DNA of 64,000 nucleotides, from assembly GCF_027571385.1 (NCBI RefSeq), contig NZ_CP085636.1:4158001-4222000 (forward strand), read 5' to 3'. Of this stretch, positions 1 through 10,169 are shown in pieces. Numbering within the stretch: position 1 is the first letter of the stretch; each line of letters starts with the position of its first letter. A model generated the notes under the pieces. It worked only from the letters and a program-made list of their open reading frames with translations. It was not told the DNA's origin and made no database searches. Made by a program: the position numbers and the translations under genes. This stretch comes from Shewanella sp. MTB7 (lineage in GTDB: Bacteria; Pseudomonadota; Gammaproteobacteria; Enterobacterales; Shewanellaceae).

Positions 1-1716
1 AATATTCTTGCGTACTAAGCTTATCAACTCTTTATACAGTGTTTCATCACTCAAGCTTACCCCTTTTTTAAGCACCACTAAGCCTAATGGAACTTGACCT
101 TTAAGCTTATCATCAACCCCTATCACGGCCACTTCCGCCACGGCTTCATGTTGACACAACACCTCTTCAAAACGTCCAGTAGAAAGTCGATGCCCAGCAA
201 CATTGATGATGTCATCGATACGACTCATGATATACAGGTAACCCTCCTCATCCATATAACCAGCATCACCCGAGAGGTAGTAGCCCGGATACATAGATAA
301 GTAACTGTCTAAATATCTCTGTTCATTTTGCCACAGGGTGGTCAAGGTTCCCGGCGGCAAAGGCAGCTTAATCACCACATTACCTGAGGTATTCGCCTCC
401 ACCTTATTCCCCATCTCATCGACAACCTCAACTTGATAACCCGGCACAGGTAGCGCAGGCGATCCAGGCTTTACTTCAACAGGAGCTGTACCCATCAAAT
501 TAGCAGCGACAGGCCAACCAGTTTCAGTTTGCCACCAATGATCGATGACGGGCTTTGCTAAACGCTCCTCCGCCCAACGCAGGGTGTCGGGATCGCAGCG
601 TTCTCCGGCTAAAAACAGTGTATGCAGACAAGATAGATCGACATCTTTAATAAAGTCACCATCGGGATCGTCTCGCTTTATCGCCCGTATCGCTGTAGGG
701 GCAGTAAAGAAACTCTTAACCTGATACTTAGCAATTGTGCGCCAAAATATCCCCGGATCGGGTGTGCCAACCGGCTTACCTTCAAACATAAGCGTGGTCG
801 CCCCTACCAACAAAGGTCCGTAGACAATATAGGAGTGTCCAACCACCCAGCCCACATCCGATGCAGCCCAGAAAGTATCCCCCGCTTCGATGTTGTAGAT
901 ATGCTTCATCGACCAGGCAAGTGCCACGCCATGGCCGCCATTATCACGTACCACGCCTTTAGGTTGCCCCGTGGTCCCAGAGGTATAAAGGATATAAAGG
1001 GGATCTGTCGCGGCAATACTCAAGCAGCCAATATCTGGGGCACTGGCAACTGCGCTCTGCCAGTCGACATCACGTCCCGGCACTAGCTCTGCTTGATGTT
1101 GGCTTCGATTGAGGATAATACACTGCTCAACTTTATGACTCGATTGGGCAATAGCATCGTCCAACAAAGGCTTATAAGCCACAGCACCTGAGGGTTCAAT
1201 GCCACAAGAAGCCGACAAAATAAGCTTAGGTTTAGCGTCGTCAATCCGGCTCGCCAATTCATTACCAGCAAAACCGCCAAAAACCACAGAGTGAATTGCG
1301 CCAATGCGTGCACACGCCAGCATGGCATAGGCCGTTTCTGGCACCATCGGCATATAGATGATAACGCGATCGCCCTTTTTCACGCCAACTGAATCCATGT
1401 AACCCGCCAGTCGGCTGACTTGGGCTTGCAGTTCTGTATAGGTAATGCCGTATTCAGTGTCGGTCACCGGACTGACATATTGAATAGCAATCTGCTCGCC
1501 CCGCCCACTATCTACATGTCTGTCCACCGCGTTATAACAGGTATTAAGTTCACCACCAGCAAACCAAGTATAGAGTGGCATATTGCTGTCATCGAGGACG
1601 CGATCCCAAGGTTTATCCCAACTTAACGCCGTAGCTGCATCAGCCCAAAATTGCTCAGATTGCGCTATAGAGGCTGTATGCATCTGTTGATGTAGCTTAT
1701 GATTCTCGCTCTTCAT
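1..1716 (-). CDS. Short-chain acyl-CoA synthetase, propionyl-CoA synthetase-like (3' end beyond window)
   Basis: The frame is open from an ATG at 1716 to the window edge (572 codons), so the C-terminus is missing. It is an AMP-forming acyl-CoA synthetase: the phosphate-binding loop reads YTSGTTGQPKG, the acyl/AMP motif reads WWQTETGWP, and the hinge motif reads SRIDDIINVAGHRLSTG. GWP after the TETG motif is typical of PrpE/ACSS3 enzymes rather than acetyl-CoA synthetase, so propionate or another short acid is the likely substrate. The enzyme would be cytosolic, using ATP and CoA. It is divergent from liuR across about 260 bp that hold a palindromic operator, so co-regulation with branched-chain catabolism is plausible but inferred. 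Exact substrate is uncertain. Confidence 0.85.
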   Translation of the reverse strand, partial: MKSENHKLHQQMHTASIAQSEQFWADAATALSWDKPWDRVLDDSNMPLYTWFAGGELNTCYNAVDRHVDSGRGEQIAIQYVSPVTDTEYGITYTELQAQVSRLAGYMDSVGVKKGDRVIIYMPMVPETAYAMLACARIGAIHSVVFGGFAGNELASRIDDAKPKLILSASCGIEPSGAVAYKPLLDDAIAQSSHKVEQCIILNRSQHQAELVPGRDVDWQSAVASAPDIGCLSIAATDPLYILYTSGTTGQPKGVVRDNGGHGVALAWSMKHIYNIEAGDTFWAASDVGWVVGHSYIVYGPLLVGATTLMFEGKPVGTPDPGIFWRTIAKYQVKSFFTAPTAIRAIKRDDPDGDFIKDVDLSCLHTLFLAGERCDPDTLRWAEERLAKPVIDHWWQTETGWPVAANLMGTAPVEVKPGSPALPVPGYQVEVVDEMGNKVEANTSGNVVIKLPLPPGTLTTLWQNEQRYLDSYLSMYPGYYLSGDAGYMDEEGYLYIMSRIDDIINVAGHRLSTGRFEEVLCQHEAVAEVAVIGVDDKLKGQVPLGLVVLKKGVSLSDETLYKELISLVRKNI

Positions 1717-1980
1717 TACCCTCTCCCCAGAACATAAAATTGAATAATTCGGCTTACAGCTAAAGACTATAAGCCTAGGCTAGACACATTATGCTCACAG
1801 ACTGAGCATTCCCATTAGACCTTATGATTAGGTTGGATATTGAGCGGTTCACATATCTAATAAACTGGCAAATTTACTTTCCATAAACAACCAATCAAAA
1901 ATCAAAAAAATAAGTGAACACCGAACCACCATCTTTACGTTAACGTAAACTTCATGTAAGGTAATTAAAAGTTAAATATT
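1717..1980. promoter_or_regulatory. Divergent promoter region between the synthetase gene and liuR
   Basis: This AT-rich intergenic region must hold the promoters of the divergent synthetase and liu genes. Its one clear element is the palindrome at 1934-1949. I see no other gene in it. Confidence 0.6.
1934..1949. promoter_or_regulatory. Candidate LiuR operator (perfect 16-bp palindrome)
   Basis: The sequence TTTACGTTAACGTAAA is a perfect palindrome ending 31 bp before the first liuR ATG. MerR-family regulators bind palindromes in their own promoters, and LiuR is known to control liu genes in gammaproteobacteria. A second site matching 14 of 16 positions lies upstream of etfB (27187-27202). 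Assignment to LiuR is inferred from position and this repetition. Confidence 0.75.
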
Positions 1981-2391
1981 ATGGTGTTTTTAATGAGTGA
2001 TAAACAGATCACACAAACAACTTACTCAATTAGCGATCTGTCTAAAGAGTTTGATATTACCACCCGAAGCATTCGTTTTTACGAAGATCAAGGCCTACTG
2101 AAACCTAAGCGTCGTGGGCAAACTCGAATCTATAACCTCAAAGATAGGGTTCGTCTAAAACTGATCCTGCGCGGTAAGCGTCTCGGATTTTCACTCGCTG
2201 AAACCCGTCGCTTATTTGAACTTTATGATGCGGACAAAAACAGCGTATCACAACTGCACACTATGCTTGAGCTCGTCGAAGATAAGAAGGTTTCACTGCA
2301 ACAGCAAATGGATGACATCAAAGTGGTATTAATGGAGCTTAACTCGGCTGAACAGCAGTGCCGAGCTGCACTTGAGAACAATACAGACTAA
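1981..2391 (+). CDS. liuR: MerR-family regulator of leucine catabolism, LiuR
   Basis: A MerR-family DNA-binding protein. The N-terminal winged helix contains YSISDLSKEFDITTRSIRFYEDQGLL, with the family's IRFYE signature within it. A coiled-coil dimerisation helix occupies roughly residues 85-125. No metal-binding cysteine cluster is visible, which fits a regulator sensing an organic (acyl-CoA type) ligand. It is the first gene before the isovaleryl-CoA dehydrogenase gene, the standard LiuR position. Two starts are possible: ATG 1981, or ATG 1993 giving MSDKQ; neither has a strong Shine-Dalgarno sequence. It probably binds the palindrome just upstream and so controls itself and the liu operon. 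Confidence 0.9.
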   Translation: MVFLMSDKQITQTTYSISDLSKEFDITTRSIRFYEDQGLLKPKRRGQTRIYNLKDRVRLKLILRGKRLGFSLAETRRLFELYDADKNSVSQLHTMLELVEDKKVSLQQQMDDIKVVLMELNSAEQQCRAALENNTD

Positions 2392-2475
2392 AGCACTTGT
2401 TAAGTTAAAAATAAAAACACCGTAAAACATAATTATAATAATAAGTATTTGAATTAAATTGATAGGACACTAGCC

Positions 2476-3645
2476 ATGACTCAACTCTACTCATCACTCA
2501 ATTTTGGCCTGGGCGAAGATGTCGATATGCTCCGCGATGCAGTTCAAAATTTCGCTGCTAATGAAATTGCACCAATAGCAGCAAAAACCGATCTCGACAA
2601 TGCTTTCCCCAATGAACTTTGGCCAGTGTTAGGTGACATGGGTCTGTTAGGCGTCACGGTAGCTGAGGAGTATGGCGGTGCTGACATGGGGTATTTAGCC
2701 CATGTTGTGGCGATGGAAGAGATCTCACGAGCATCAGCTTCAATCGGCTTAAGTTACGGCGCTCACTCTAACTTATGCGTTAACCAGATTAACCGTAACG
2801 GCAATGCCGCACAAAAAGCCAAATACCTGCCAAAACTGGTCAGTGGTGAACACATTGGTGCCTTGGCCATGAGCGAGCCAAATGCGGGTTCCGATGTGGT
2901 TTCCATGAAGCTTCACGCCCGTAAAGAGGGCGATCGCTATATCCTTAACGGCAATAAGATGTGGATCACCAACGGTCCCGACGCACACACATACGTCATC
3001 TACGCCAAAACCGATCTGGATAAAGGCGCCCATGGCATCACGGCCTTCATCGTCGAACGTGACTCGAAAGGTTTTAGTACCGCACAAAAACTCGACAAAC
3101 TCGGCATGCGTGGCTCCAACACTTGTGAGTTAGTATTCGAAGATTGTGAAGTGCCAGAAGAGAACATTCTTGGCGGCCTCAATAACGGTGTGAAAGTCTT
3201 AATGAGTGGGCTAGATTACGAACGTGTTGTTCTTTCAGGTGGACCACTGGGGATCATGACTGCCTGCATGGACATCGTCATTCCTTATATCCATGAGCGT
3301 GAGCAGTTTGGTAAATCCATCGGTCAGTTTCAGCTGGTTCAAGGCAAGCTTGCCGATATGTATACCGGCATGAATGCCGCAAAATCCTACGTTTACAATG
3401 TTGCTAAATCTTGCGATCGCGGCGAAGCCACCCGTAAAGATGCAGCCGGAGCCATTCTCTATTCCGCTGAGCTGGCCACTAAAATGGCCCTCGATGCCAT
3501 TCAGTTATTAGGCGGTAACGGTTACGTCAATGAGTACGCAACAGGTCGACTTTTACGTGATGCCAAACTCTATGAAATCGGTGCTGGCACCTCAGAGATC
3601 CGCCGTATGTTGATTGGTCGTGAGCTGTTTAACGAATCTAAGTGA
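2476..3645 (+). CDS. liuA: Isovaleryl-CoA dehydrogenase
   Basis: This 389-residue acyl-CoA dehydrogenase oxidises isovaleryl-CoA to 3-methylcrotonyl-CoA, the first committed step of leucine breakdown. The family signatures are present: [11 protein letters not shown] in the middle domain, WITNG in the FAD region, and a C-terminal [12 protein letters not shown] segment followed by [17 protein letters not shown]. Glu in [10 protein letters not shown] fits the catalytic base position used by isovaleryl-CoA dehydrogenases. Length is normal for the family. Its electrons would pass to the ETF encoded by etfBA at 25.4-27.1 kb. It follows liuR by 84 bp and leads the liu structural genes. Confidence 0.95.
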   Translation: MTQLYSSLNFGLGEDVDMLRDAVQNFAANEIAPIAAKTDLDNAFPNELWPVLGDMGLLGVTVAEEYGGADMGYLAHVVAMEEISRASASIGLSYGAHSNLCVNQINRNGNAAQKAKYLPKLVSGEHIGALAMSEPNAGSDVVSMKLHARKEGDRYILNGNKMWITNGPDAHTYVIYAKTDLDKGAHGITAFIVERDSKGFSTAQKLDKLGMRGSNTCELVFEDCEVPEENILGGLNNGVKVLMSGLDYERVVLSGGPLGIMTACMDIVIPYIHEREQFGKSIGQFQLVQGKLADMYTGMNAAKSYVYNVAKSCDRGEATRKDAAGAILYSAELATKMALDAIQLLGGNGYVNEYATGRLLRDAKLYEIGAGTSEIRRMLIGRELFNESK

Positions 3646-3740
3646 TCCTAAATTAAACAGTTGATTCACTCTTTTCCACGCTCAACTGCCTAATCTAGAA
3701 TAATGAATCAGTATTTAATAGCATCAAAAGGATTGAAATC

Positions 3741-5348
3741 GTGACTCAACTTAGCAGCCGTATTAACACTCGCAGTGATGAATTCAAGGCTAAACATGAC
3801 GACATGGTCAACCTTGTTCATGATCTAAAATGCAAAATTAACATCATTGAGCAAGGCGGCGGTGACGTTGCCCGTGAACGTCATCTTTCCCGTGGGAAAC
3901 TCTTGCCTCGCCAGCGCGTTGAAAAGCTACTTGATCCAGGCTCACCTTTCTTAGAACTCTCTCAATTTGCAGCCTATGAACTCTATGAAGACTTAGTCCC
4001 CGCAGCTGGCATCATTGCTGGTATCGGTCGCGTGAGTGGCGTTGAGTGCATGATTATCGCCAATGATGCCACGGTTAAAGGCGGCACTTACTATCCTGTT
4101 ACAGTAAAAAAACACCTACGGGCACAAGATATCGCCAGTCGCTGTCACCTTCCCTGTATCTACTTAGTCGATTCAGGCGGTGCTAACCTACCTCGCCAAG
4201 ATGAAGTGTTTCCAGATCGTGACCATTTCGGGCGTATCTTCTATAACCAAGCGCAGATGTCAGCCAAAGGCATTCCACAAATCGCTGTGGTGATGGGGCT
4301 TTGTACCGCAGGGGGCGCATACGTTCCCGCCATGGCCGATGAGTCGATTATCGTCAAAGAACAAGGCACTATTTTCCTCGCAGGCCCGCCATTAGTTAAA
4401 GCTGCTACCGGTGAAGAGGTGACAGCAGAAGAGCTTGGCGGCGCTGAGGTTCACACTAAAATATCCGGTGTTGCCGATCATCTCGCCCAAAGCGATGATC
4501 ATGCCCTCGAGCTTGCCCGTAAAGCCGTCACTCGACTCAATCATCAAAAAAACATTACCACTCTACTGAGTCCAGTTAAGGTGCCTAAGTTCGATATCAA
4601 CGAACTTTACGGCATTGTAGGGACCGATCTTAAAAAACCATACGATGTTAAAGAGGTCATTGCACGAGTGGTCGATGACTCAGACTTTGATGAGTTCAAG
4701 GCAGGTTATGGTCCAACCTTAGTCTGCGGCTTTGCCCGTATTCATGGCTATCCGGTAGGCATCGTTGCTAATAATGGCATCCTTTTCTCTGAGTCAGCCC
4801 AAAAAGGCGCTCATTTTATCGAGCTATGTTGCCAACGAAAAATCCCACTGCTTTTCTTGCAAAATATCACCGGCTTTATGGTGGGTAAGAAATATGAGCA
4901 TGAAGGGATTGCGAAACATGGCGCCAAGATGGTTACCGCTGTTTCTTGCGCAAATGTCCCTAAATTTACTGTCATCATCGGTGGCAGTTATGGCGCTGGT
5001 AACTATGGCATGTGTGGCCGCGCATTTGAGCCAACCATGATGTGGATGTGGCCAAATGCGCGTATTTCCGTCATGGGGGGTGAACAAGCTGCAGGCGTAT
5101 TAGCCACCGTTCGCCGTGATGGACTCGCCCGTAAAGGGGTCAAATGGTCCGATGATGAGGAGCAAAAGTTCCGTGCCCCTATTGTCGAACAATACGACAA
5201 AGAAGGTCACCCATATCACGCCAGTGCACGCTTGTGGGATGACGGTATTATTGACCCCGCCCAAACTCGCGATGTGGTTGGATTAGCCCTATCGGCTGCA
5301 CTTAATGCACCGATAGAAGAGACCAAGTTCGGTGTATTCCGCATGTAA
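3741..5348 (+). CDS. liuB: Methylcrotonyl-CoA carboxylase, carboxyltransferase (beta) subunit
   Basis: The 535-residue carboxyltransferase moves the carboxyl group from biotin on LiuD to 3-methylcrotonyl-CoA, giving 3-methylglutaconyl-CoA. Both crotonase-fold halves are complete. [15 protein letters not shown] (here [11 protein letters not shown]) and [18 protein letters not shown] glycine-rich loops form the oxyanion holes, and the [21 protein letters not shown] region is typical of MCC and propionyl-CoA carboxylase beta chains. The start is GTG, chosen because AAAAGGA lies 7-8 bases upstream and the alignment begins [10 protein letters not shown]. It is followed 58 bp later by liuC. Confidence 0.95.
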   Translation: MTQLSSRINTRSDEFKAKHDDMVNLVHDLKCKINIIEQGGGDVARERHLSRGKLLPRQRVEKLLDPGSPFLELSQFAAYELYEDLVPAAGIIAGIGRVSGVECMIIANDATVKGGTYYPVTVKKHLRAQDIASRCHLPCIYLVDSGGANLPRQDEVFPDRDHFGRIFYNQAQMSAKGIPQIAVVMGLCTAGGAYVPAMADESIIVKEQGTIFLAGPPLVKAATGEEVTAEELGGAEVHTKISGVADHLAQSDDHALELARKAVTRLNHQKNITTLLSPVKVPKFDINELYGIVGTDLKKPYDVKEVIARVVDDSDFDEFKAGYGPTLVCGFARIHGYPVGIVANNGILFSESAQKGAHFIELCCQRKIPLLFLQNITGFMVGKKYEHEGIAKHGAKMVTAVSCANVPKFTVIIGGSYGAGNYGMCGRAFEPTMMWMWPNARISVMGGEQAAGVLATVRRDGLARKGVKWSDDEEQKFRAPIVEQYDKEGHPYHASARLWDDGIIDPAQTRDVVGLALSAALNAPIEETKFGVFRM

Positions 5349-5406
5349 GGGCTCGCCCTTTACCTGCACACCAGACCTTAACAGATATTTTCTGGGCTAA
5401 TAGATA

Positions 5407-6240
5407 ATGGATAACCTAGCCATGACAAGTGAATTTTCGAACACGCTACATTTTGTGAATTGCACCCTTAATAAGGGAGTCGGAGAGCTGATCCTCGACC
5501 GAGCCGATAAACACAATGCTTTCGATGAAGTGATGATAAGCGAAATGCTGCAATCCCTCGCCCACTTTGCCGACAATGATGAATGCCAAGTATTAGTCCT
5601 TAGGGCCAATGGCAAAAATTTCAGTGCTGGCGCCGATCTTAACTGGATGCGTAATCAAGCTAAGATGGATTTCGAGCAGAATCTTGCCGATGCCAATGAA
5701 CTGGCTAAGTTGATGTCAAACCTAGACAAGTTCCCTAAACCGACGATTGCACTTGTTCAAGGGGCTGCCTTTGGTGGTGCATTGGGCCTTATCTGCTGCT
5801 GCGATATCGCCATTGCTAACACTCGTGCCAGCTTCTGTTTAAGTGAAGTCAAACTTGGCCTTATTCCGGCGGTGATTAGTCCCTATGTCACTCGAGCTAT
5901 GGGCCAGCGAGCAGCTCGCCGTTATATGCTCACCGCCGAGCGTTTTAAGGTTGAGATAGCTCAGTCACTCAATGTAATTCATGAGATAGATGATGATCTT
6001 GACGCTCAAGCTGCACCGATTATCGATGCTTTACTTGCTAATAGCCCCCAAGGCATGGCTTGGGTAAAGACTTTACTATCGACCCTAGAGAACGGGGTCA
6101 TAGATCAAAACACATTAGATTATACCAGCGAGCGTATCGCTCGCATTCGCGTGTCAGCCGAAGGCCAAGAGGGTTTGAATGCCTTCTTTGAAAAACGTAG
6201 CCCCAACTGGAAAACAGACTCGCCGCAAGGAGCTCAATAA
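5407..6240 (+). CDS. liuC: Methylglutaconyl-CoA hydratase (enoyl-CoA hydratase family)
   Basis: A 277-residue crotonase-family protein that would hydrate 3-methylglutaconyl-CoA to HMG-CoA. The first oxyanion-hole strand, NGKNFSAGADLNWM, and the second, VQGAAFGGALGLICCCDIAIA, are both recognisable, and the family glutamate lies in SEVKLGLIPA. The start may be ATG 5407 or ATG 5422 (MTSEF); neither has an obvious Shine-Dalgarno sequence. The stop codon is immediately followed by the liuD start, with the liuD ribosome site lying inside the end of this gene. Confidence 0.93.
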   Translation: MDNLAMTSEFSNTLHFVNCTLNKGVGELILDRADKHNAFDEVMISEMLQSLAHFADNDECQVLVLRANGKNFSAGADLNWMRNQAKMDFEQNLADANELAKLMSNLDKFPKPTIALVQGAAFGGALGLICCCDIAIANTRASFCLSEVKLGLIPAVISPYVTRAMGQRAARRYMLTAERFKVEIAQSLNVIHEIDDDLDAQAAPIIDALLANSPQGMAWVKTLLSTLENGVIDQNTLDYTSERIARIRVSAEGQEGLNAFFEKRSPNWKTDSPQGAQ

Positions 6241-6241
6241 C

Positions 6242-8371
6242 ATGGTCGCATCATCAAAAAGTAACGCCTTAAGTAACACTTTCCTCATTAAGAAATTGTT
6301 GATTGCCAACCGAGGTGAAATCGCTTGTCGTATCATAAAAACAGCCAAAGCAATGGGAATACGCACCGTCGCCTTGTACTCTGACGCCGATATCGATGCC
6401 CGCCATGTGGCCATGGCTGATGAATCCTTCTATCTTGGCGGCAGTGCACCGGCAGACTCCTACCTTAAGGGCGAGTTAATTGTCGATATTGCTAAACAAG
6501 CGGGTGCACAAGCTATTCACCCAGGTTACGGTTTCTTGTCAGAAAACGCCGATTTTGCACGTCTGTGTGAACAAGCTGGCATTGCTTTTGTTGGGCCCAC
6601 TGCTGATGCCATCGATTCCATGGGCAGTAAAAGTGCCGCCAAAGAGATCATGGGCGCAGCAAAAGTACCACTGGTTCCTGGTTACCATGGCGACGAGCAA
6701 GACGATGAACTCTTAGTTAACGAAGCCAAAAAGATGGGTTTCCCACTCCTTATCAAAGCTGCTTATGGCGGTGGTGGGAAAGGGATGCGTATCGTTGAAA
6801 ATCAAGGTGAAGTGCTCGACGCTATCCACTCAGCTCGTCGTGAAGCTACCTCCTCTTTTGGTAACGACAAACTCTTGATGGAGCGCTACCTACGTCAACC
6901 TCGTCACGTAGAAGTGCAAGTTTTTGCCGATAATTACGGCCACTGTATCTACCTTTCTGACAGAGATTGCTCTATTCAACGACGCCATCAAAAAGTGGTT
7001 GAAGAAGCCCCTGCGCCAGGATTAAGTGATGAATTAAGAGTGCAGATGGGTGAAGCGGCAGTGGCTGCGGCAAAAGCCATCGACTATCAAGGTGCTGGCA
7101 CTGTCGAATTTTTGCTCGACACCGACAACAGTTTCTACTTTATGGAGATGAACACCCGTCTTCAAGTTGAGCACCCGGTGACTGAAATGGTCACAGGACA
7201 AGATTTAGTCAAATGGCAGTTAATGGTCGCCAGTGGTCACCAACTACCACTGACGCAAAGTGAAGTGCGGATACACGGTCACGCCTTTGAAGTACGTATC
7301 TACGCCGAAGATCCACAAAATGAGTTTCTGCCTGCCAGTGGTAAACTTAACTTCCTGCGTGAGCCTGAGCAAAATAGCCATGTAAGAATCGATTCTGGCA
7401 TTCGTGAAAACGATGTGATCAGTAACTTCTACGATCCGATGATCTCTAAACTGATTGTCTGGGATGAGTCACGCCCAAGAGCCCTGCAACGTCTAGTGCA
7501 TTCACTTGAGTCTTATCAGATCAGTGGACTCAAACACAATATTGAATTTCTGGCTAATATTGCCGAACATCAGGCGTTTCGCGAGGCAAACTTCAGTACC
7601 GACTTTATCGAACGCTATGGCGATGCCCTCATTGGTCGAGGGCTGAGTGGCAGTGTTGCCAAAGAGCAACAAACCGCACTGGCTCTCGCTGCTCTGTATC
7701 AAATCTGCGCCCGTAAAGAGGCTGCAAAAGCCTGCGCTATTAACAGTAATGACCCATATTCCCCTTGGGGGTCTGTCAGTGGGTTTAGGCTCAACAGTGC
7801 CAGTCAACATCAAGTGGCGTTGCTCGATGATAACCATGAGCTACAACACTTAGATCTGATTGAAACATCCGTTGGCGGTAAATCTATTTTCCAACTGCAG
7901 ATTAACGATAACTTTTACACGCTCAGCGGTGAGCTTATGGGTGAAGTGTTGCATGCCGAGATATCACTCAGCCAGGCAGACAAGAATGACAAGGCGCTTA
8001 CCCATAAGAGCCAAGCCCATAAATTTAAGATCCCAGTAAGCCATGTCGGTGATGACTTTACATTGTTTATCAGCTCCACCAGCTACCATTTCCGTGCAAT
8101 TCAAACAGAATTGGCAGAGGAGGAAGAATGTTTAGCCGACAAACTTAAAGCGCCGATGAATGGCACTGTGGTGACTCACTTAGTGAATGTGGGCGACAGT
8201 GTTATCGCAGGCCAAGGCTTGATGGTGATGGAAGCCATGAAGATGGAATACACCATAGAATCTCCCTTTGATGGTACTGTCAGCGCGTTCTACTTCGACA
8301 TAGGTGAACTGGTCAACGACGGCGCACTGTTAGTCGATGTTGCCCCCTCAGAAGTTGAGGAAGAGGGATGA
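6242..8371 (+). CDS. liuD: Methylcrotonyl-CoA carboxylase, biotin-carboxylase (alpha) subunit
   Basis: A 709-residue biotin carboxylase plus biotin carrier. The N-terminal biotin-carboxylase domain has the ATP-grasp loop KAAYGGGGKGMRI and EMNTRLQVEHPVTEMV; the C-terminal biotinyl domain has EAMKM, with the biotinylated Lys near residue 667. ATG 6242 is preferred over an upstream in-frame start at 6179, because AAGGAG sits 9 bases before it and the upstream extension would overlap liuC. The stop overlaps the next ATG as ATGA. The last 40 or so codons are duplicated downstream in the small ORF at 8368-8508. Confidence 0.95.
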   Translation: MVASSKSNALSNTFLIKKLLIANRGEIACRIIKTAKAMGIRTVALYSDADIDARHVAMADESFYLGGSAPADSYLKGELIVDIAKQAGAQAIHPGYGFLSENADFARLCEQAGIAFVGPTADAIDSMGSKSAAKEIMGAAKVPLVPGYHGDEQDDELLVNEAKKMGFPLLIKAAYGGGGKGMRIVENQGEVLDAIHSARREATSSFGNDKLLMERYLRQPRHVEVQVFADNYGHCIYLSDRDCSIQRRHQKVVEEAPAPGLSDELRVQMGEAAVAAAKAIDYQGAGTVEFLLDTDNSFYFMEMNTRLQVEHPVTEMVTGQDLVKWQLMVASGHQLPLTQSEVRIHGHAFEVRIYAEDPQNEFLPASGKLNFLREPEQNSHVRIDSGIRENDVISNFYDPMISKLIVWDESRPRALQRLVHSLESYQISGLKHNIEFLANIAEHQAFREANFSTDFIERYGDALIGRGLSGSVAKEQQTALALAALYQICARKEAAKACAINSNDPYSPWGSVSGFRLNSASQHQVALLDDNHELQHLDLIETSVGGKSIFQLQINDNFYTLSGELMGEVLHAEISLSQADKNDKALTHKSQAHKFKIPVSHVGDDFTLFISSTSYHFRAIQTELAEEEECLADKLKAPMNGTVVTHLVNVGDSVIAGQGLMVMEAMKMEYTIESPFDGTVSAFYFDIGELVNDGALLVDVAPSEVEEEG

Positions 8372-8508
8372 AAATGACTAATGTAATAAACGCAATAGAA
8401 TCTCCTTTTGATGGTACTGTCAGCGCATTTTTCTTCAACGTCGGTGAGTTAGTATCTGACGGTGCTCAGCTCGTCGATGTTAAGCCTACTGATGAGAAAA
8501 AGGCATGA
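8368..8508 (+). CDS. 46-codon chimeric ORF: duplicated half of the LiuD biotinyl domain
   Basis: A short ORF starts [10 protein letters not shown] and continues with [10 protein letters not shown], then [10 protein letters not shown] and LVDV. From codon 10 this copies the C-terminal half of the LiuD biotinyl domain (140 bp upstream), and its first codons copy the liuE start (MKMT). It overlaps liuD by ATGA at its start and liuE by ATGA at its end, so translation would be coupled. The EAMKM biotinylation site is not included, so it cannot carry biotin. It looks like the product of an old tandem duplication of the liuD-liuE junction. Reading frame and codon-level similarity are preserved, so expression is possible; function is unknown. 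Confidence 0.7.
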   Translation: MKMTNVINAIESPFDGTVSAFFFNVGELVSDGAQLVDVKPTDEKKA

Positions 8509-9401
8509 AGATGACGCCTAAATCGGTGAGTATTTTTGAGGTTGGCGCCCGCGATGGGCTGCAAAACGAAAAGCCCGTCACCACCCAAGATAAGATTATC
8601 TTAATTGAAGCATTAGCCAAAGCAGGCATCAAACGCATTGAGGCTGCTAGCTTTGTGTCGCCTAAATGGGTGCCACAGATGGCAGACTCTGGTGATGTAC
8701 TGCGTAACATTACCCGTCAGAGCGATGTCACCTACAGTGCCCTAACGCCAAATTTAAAGGGACTGGAACTCGCACTTGACGCAGGAGCGGAAGAGGTTGC
8801 CATCTTTGGCGCCGCATCCCAGAGCTTTAGTCAGCGTAATATAAACTGCTCAATAGAGGAGTCCATTGAACGCTTCGCCCCAGTGATGCAGCGAGCTATA
8901 GCTGCCAACATTCCCGTCCGAGGCTATGTGTCCTGCGTACTGGGTTGCCCTTATGAGGGCGAAATTGCGATTAGCGAAGTGGCTCGCGTGTCTGAAATTC
9001 TTTACAAAATGGGTTGCTATGAAATATCCCTCGGCGACACCATAGGTGTTGGCACCCCAGATAATGCCCGTAGAATGGTTGAAGCCGTCAGCAAAAAAGT
9101 CCCTGTCGATAAACTCGCTCTGCACTTTCATGACACCTATGGACAAGCTCTAGCCAATATCTTAGCTTGCTTAGAAACTGGCGTCAGCGTGATCGATTCA
9201 TCCGTTGCGGGACTCGGTGGTTGTCCTTATGCCAAAGGCGCATCGGGGAATTTAGCGACCGAAGATCTCGTCTATATGCTGCACGGGTTGGGAATAGAGA
9301 CAGGCATAGATCTGTCACTACTTGCTCAGGCAGGTAACAGAATAAGCCAAGCCTTAGGCAGAACTACAGGCTCAAAGGTTGCTAGAGCGATAAACGAATA
9401 A
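8505..9401 (+). CDS. liuE: Hydroxymethylglutaryl-CoA lyase
   Basis: A 298-residue TIM-barrel lyase that splits HMG-CoA into acetoacetate and acetyl-CoA. It has the N-terminal [11 protein letters not shown] motif, the metal-binding HFHDTYGQ, and the active-site loop [14 protein letters not shown] with the catalytic cysteine. Starts at 8505 (MKMTPKSV) or 8511 are both possible; the first overlaps the preceding small ORF as ATGA. It completes the leucine pathway begun by liuA-D. Also named mvaB in many genomes. Confidence 0.95.
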   Translation: MKMTPKSVSIFEVGARDGLQNEKPVTTQDKIILIEALAKAGIKRIEAASFVSPKWVPQMADSGDVLRNITRQSDVTYSALTPNLKGLELALDAGAEEVAIFGAASQSFSQRNINCSIEESIERFAPVMQRAIAANIPVRGYVSCVLGCPYEGEIAISEVARVSEILYKMGCYEISLGDTIGVGTPDNARRMVEAVSKKVPVDKLALHFHDTYGQALANILACLETGVSVIDSSVAGLGGCPYAKGASGNLATEDLVYMLHGLGIETGIDLSLLAQAGNRISQALGRTTGSKVARAINE

Positions 9402-9450
9402 AAAGAAGGTTCTAGGTTCTAGCAACGAACATAATAAGGAGTTAAGAATA

Positions 9451-10155
9451 ATGGCAGGACTCAATAAAGTCGTTGGAAGTTATGAAGAGGCGCTCGCAGG
9501 CCTAAGCAATGATATGACCGTGATGGTAGGCGGATTTGGCCTTTGTGGTATTCCTGAAGGTCTTATCTCTCAGATGGTCAAAACCGGCGTCACAGGACTG
9601 ACCGCTATCTCTAATAACGCAGGCGTCGATGACTTTGGTCTCGGTCTACTGTTAAAAACCCGTCAAATAGATACCATGATAGCCTCTTATGTGGGTGAGA
9701 ATGCCACGTTCGAGCAGCAGATGCTCTCTGGCGTGTTAAATGTCATCTTGACGCCTCAAGGCACACTCGCTGAGAAAATTCGCGCTGGTGGCGCTGGTAT
9801 TCCGGCATTTTACACCGCAACGGGCTACGGCACTCCCGTTGCTGACGGTAAAGAAACCCGTGAAATAGACGGACGTCACTATGTACTAGAGTCAGCCTTA
9901 ACGGCAGACTTTGCTTTAGTCCGCGCTTGGAAAGCTGATACCATGGGCAACTTGGTTTTCCGTAAAACCGCCGCTAACTTTAACCCTATGATGGCGACCG
10001 CCGGTAAGATTACAGTAGTGGAAGCTGAGCATATTGTAGAACCCGGTGAGTTAGACCCAGATCATATCCACACACCTGGGATCTACGTCAACCGCGTGAT
10101 CCAAGCAACGTTCGAAAAACGTATCGAACAACGCACAGCCAAAGCATCTTCATAA
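9451..10155 (+). CDS. scoA: 3-oxoacid (acetoacetate) CoA-transferase, subunit A
   Basis: A 234-residue class I CoA-transferase alpha subunit. The glycine-rich [14 protein letters not shown] and [14 protein letters not shown] segments near the N-terminus are characteristic. With subunit B it would activate acetoacetate made by LiuE, using succinyl-CoA or acetyl-CoA as CoA donor; which donor is not shown by the sequence. AAGGAG lies a few bases before ATG 9451. Subunit B follows after 14 bp with its own GGGAGG site. Confidence 0.92.
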   Translation: MAGLNKVVGSYEEALAGLSNDMTVMVGGFGLCGIPEGLISQMVKTGVTGLTAISNNAGVDDFGLGLLLKTRQIDTMIASYVGENATFEQQMLSGVLNVILTPQGTLAEKIRAGGAGIPAFYTATGYGTPVADGKETREIDGRHYVLESALTADFALVRAWKADTMGNLVFRKTAANFNPMMATAGKITVVEAEHIVEPGELDPDHIHTPGIYVNRVIQATFEKRIEQRTAKASS

Positions 10156-10169
10156 GGGAGGCAAACACC

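Noticed and set aside
835..1328. Two medium ORFs at the left edge
   Set aside because: They lie within the acyl-CoA synthetase gene in other frames.
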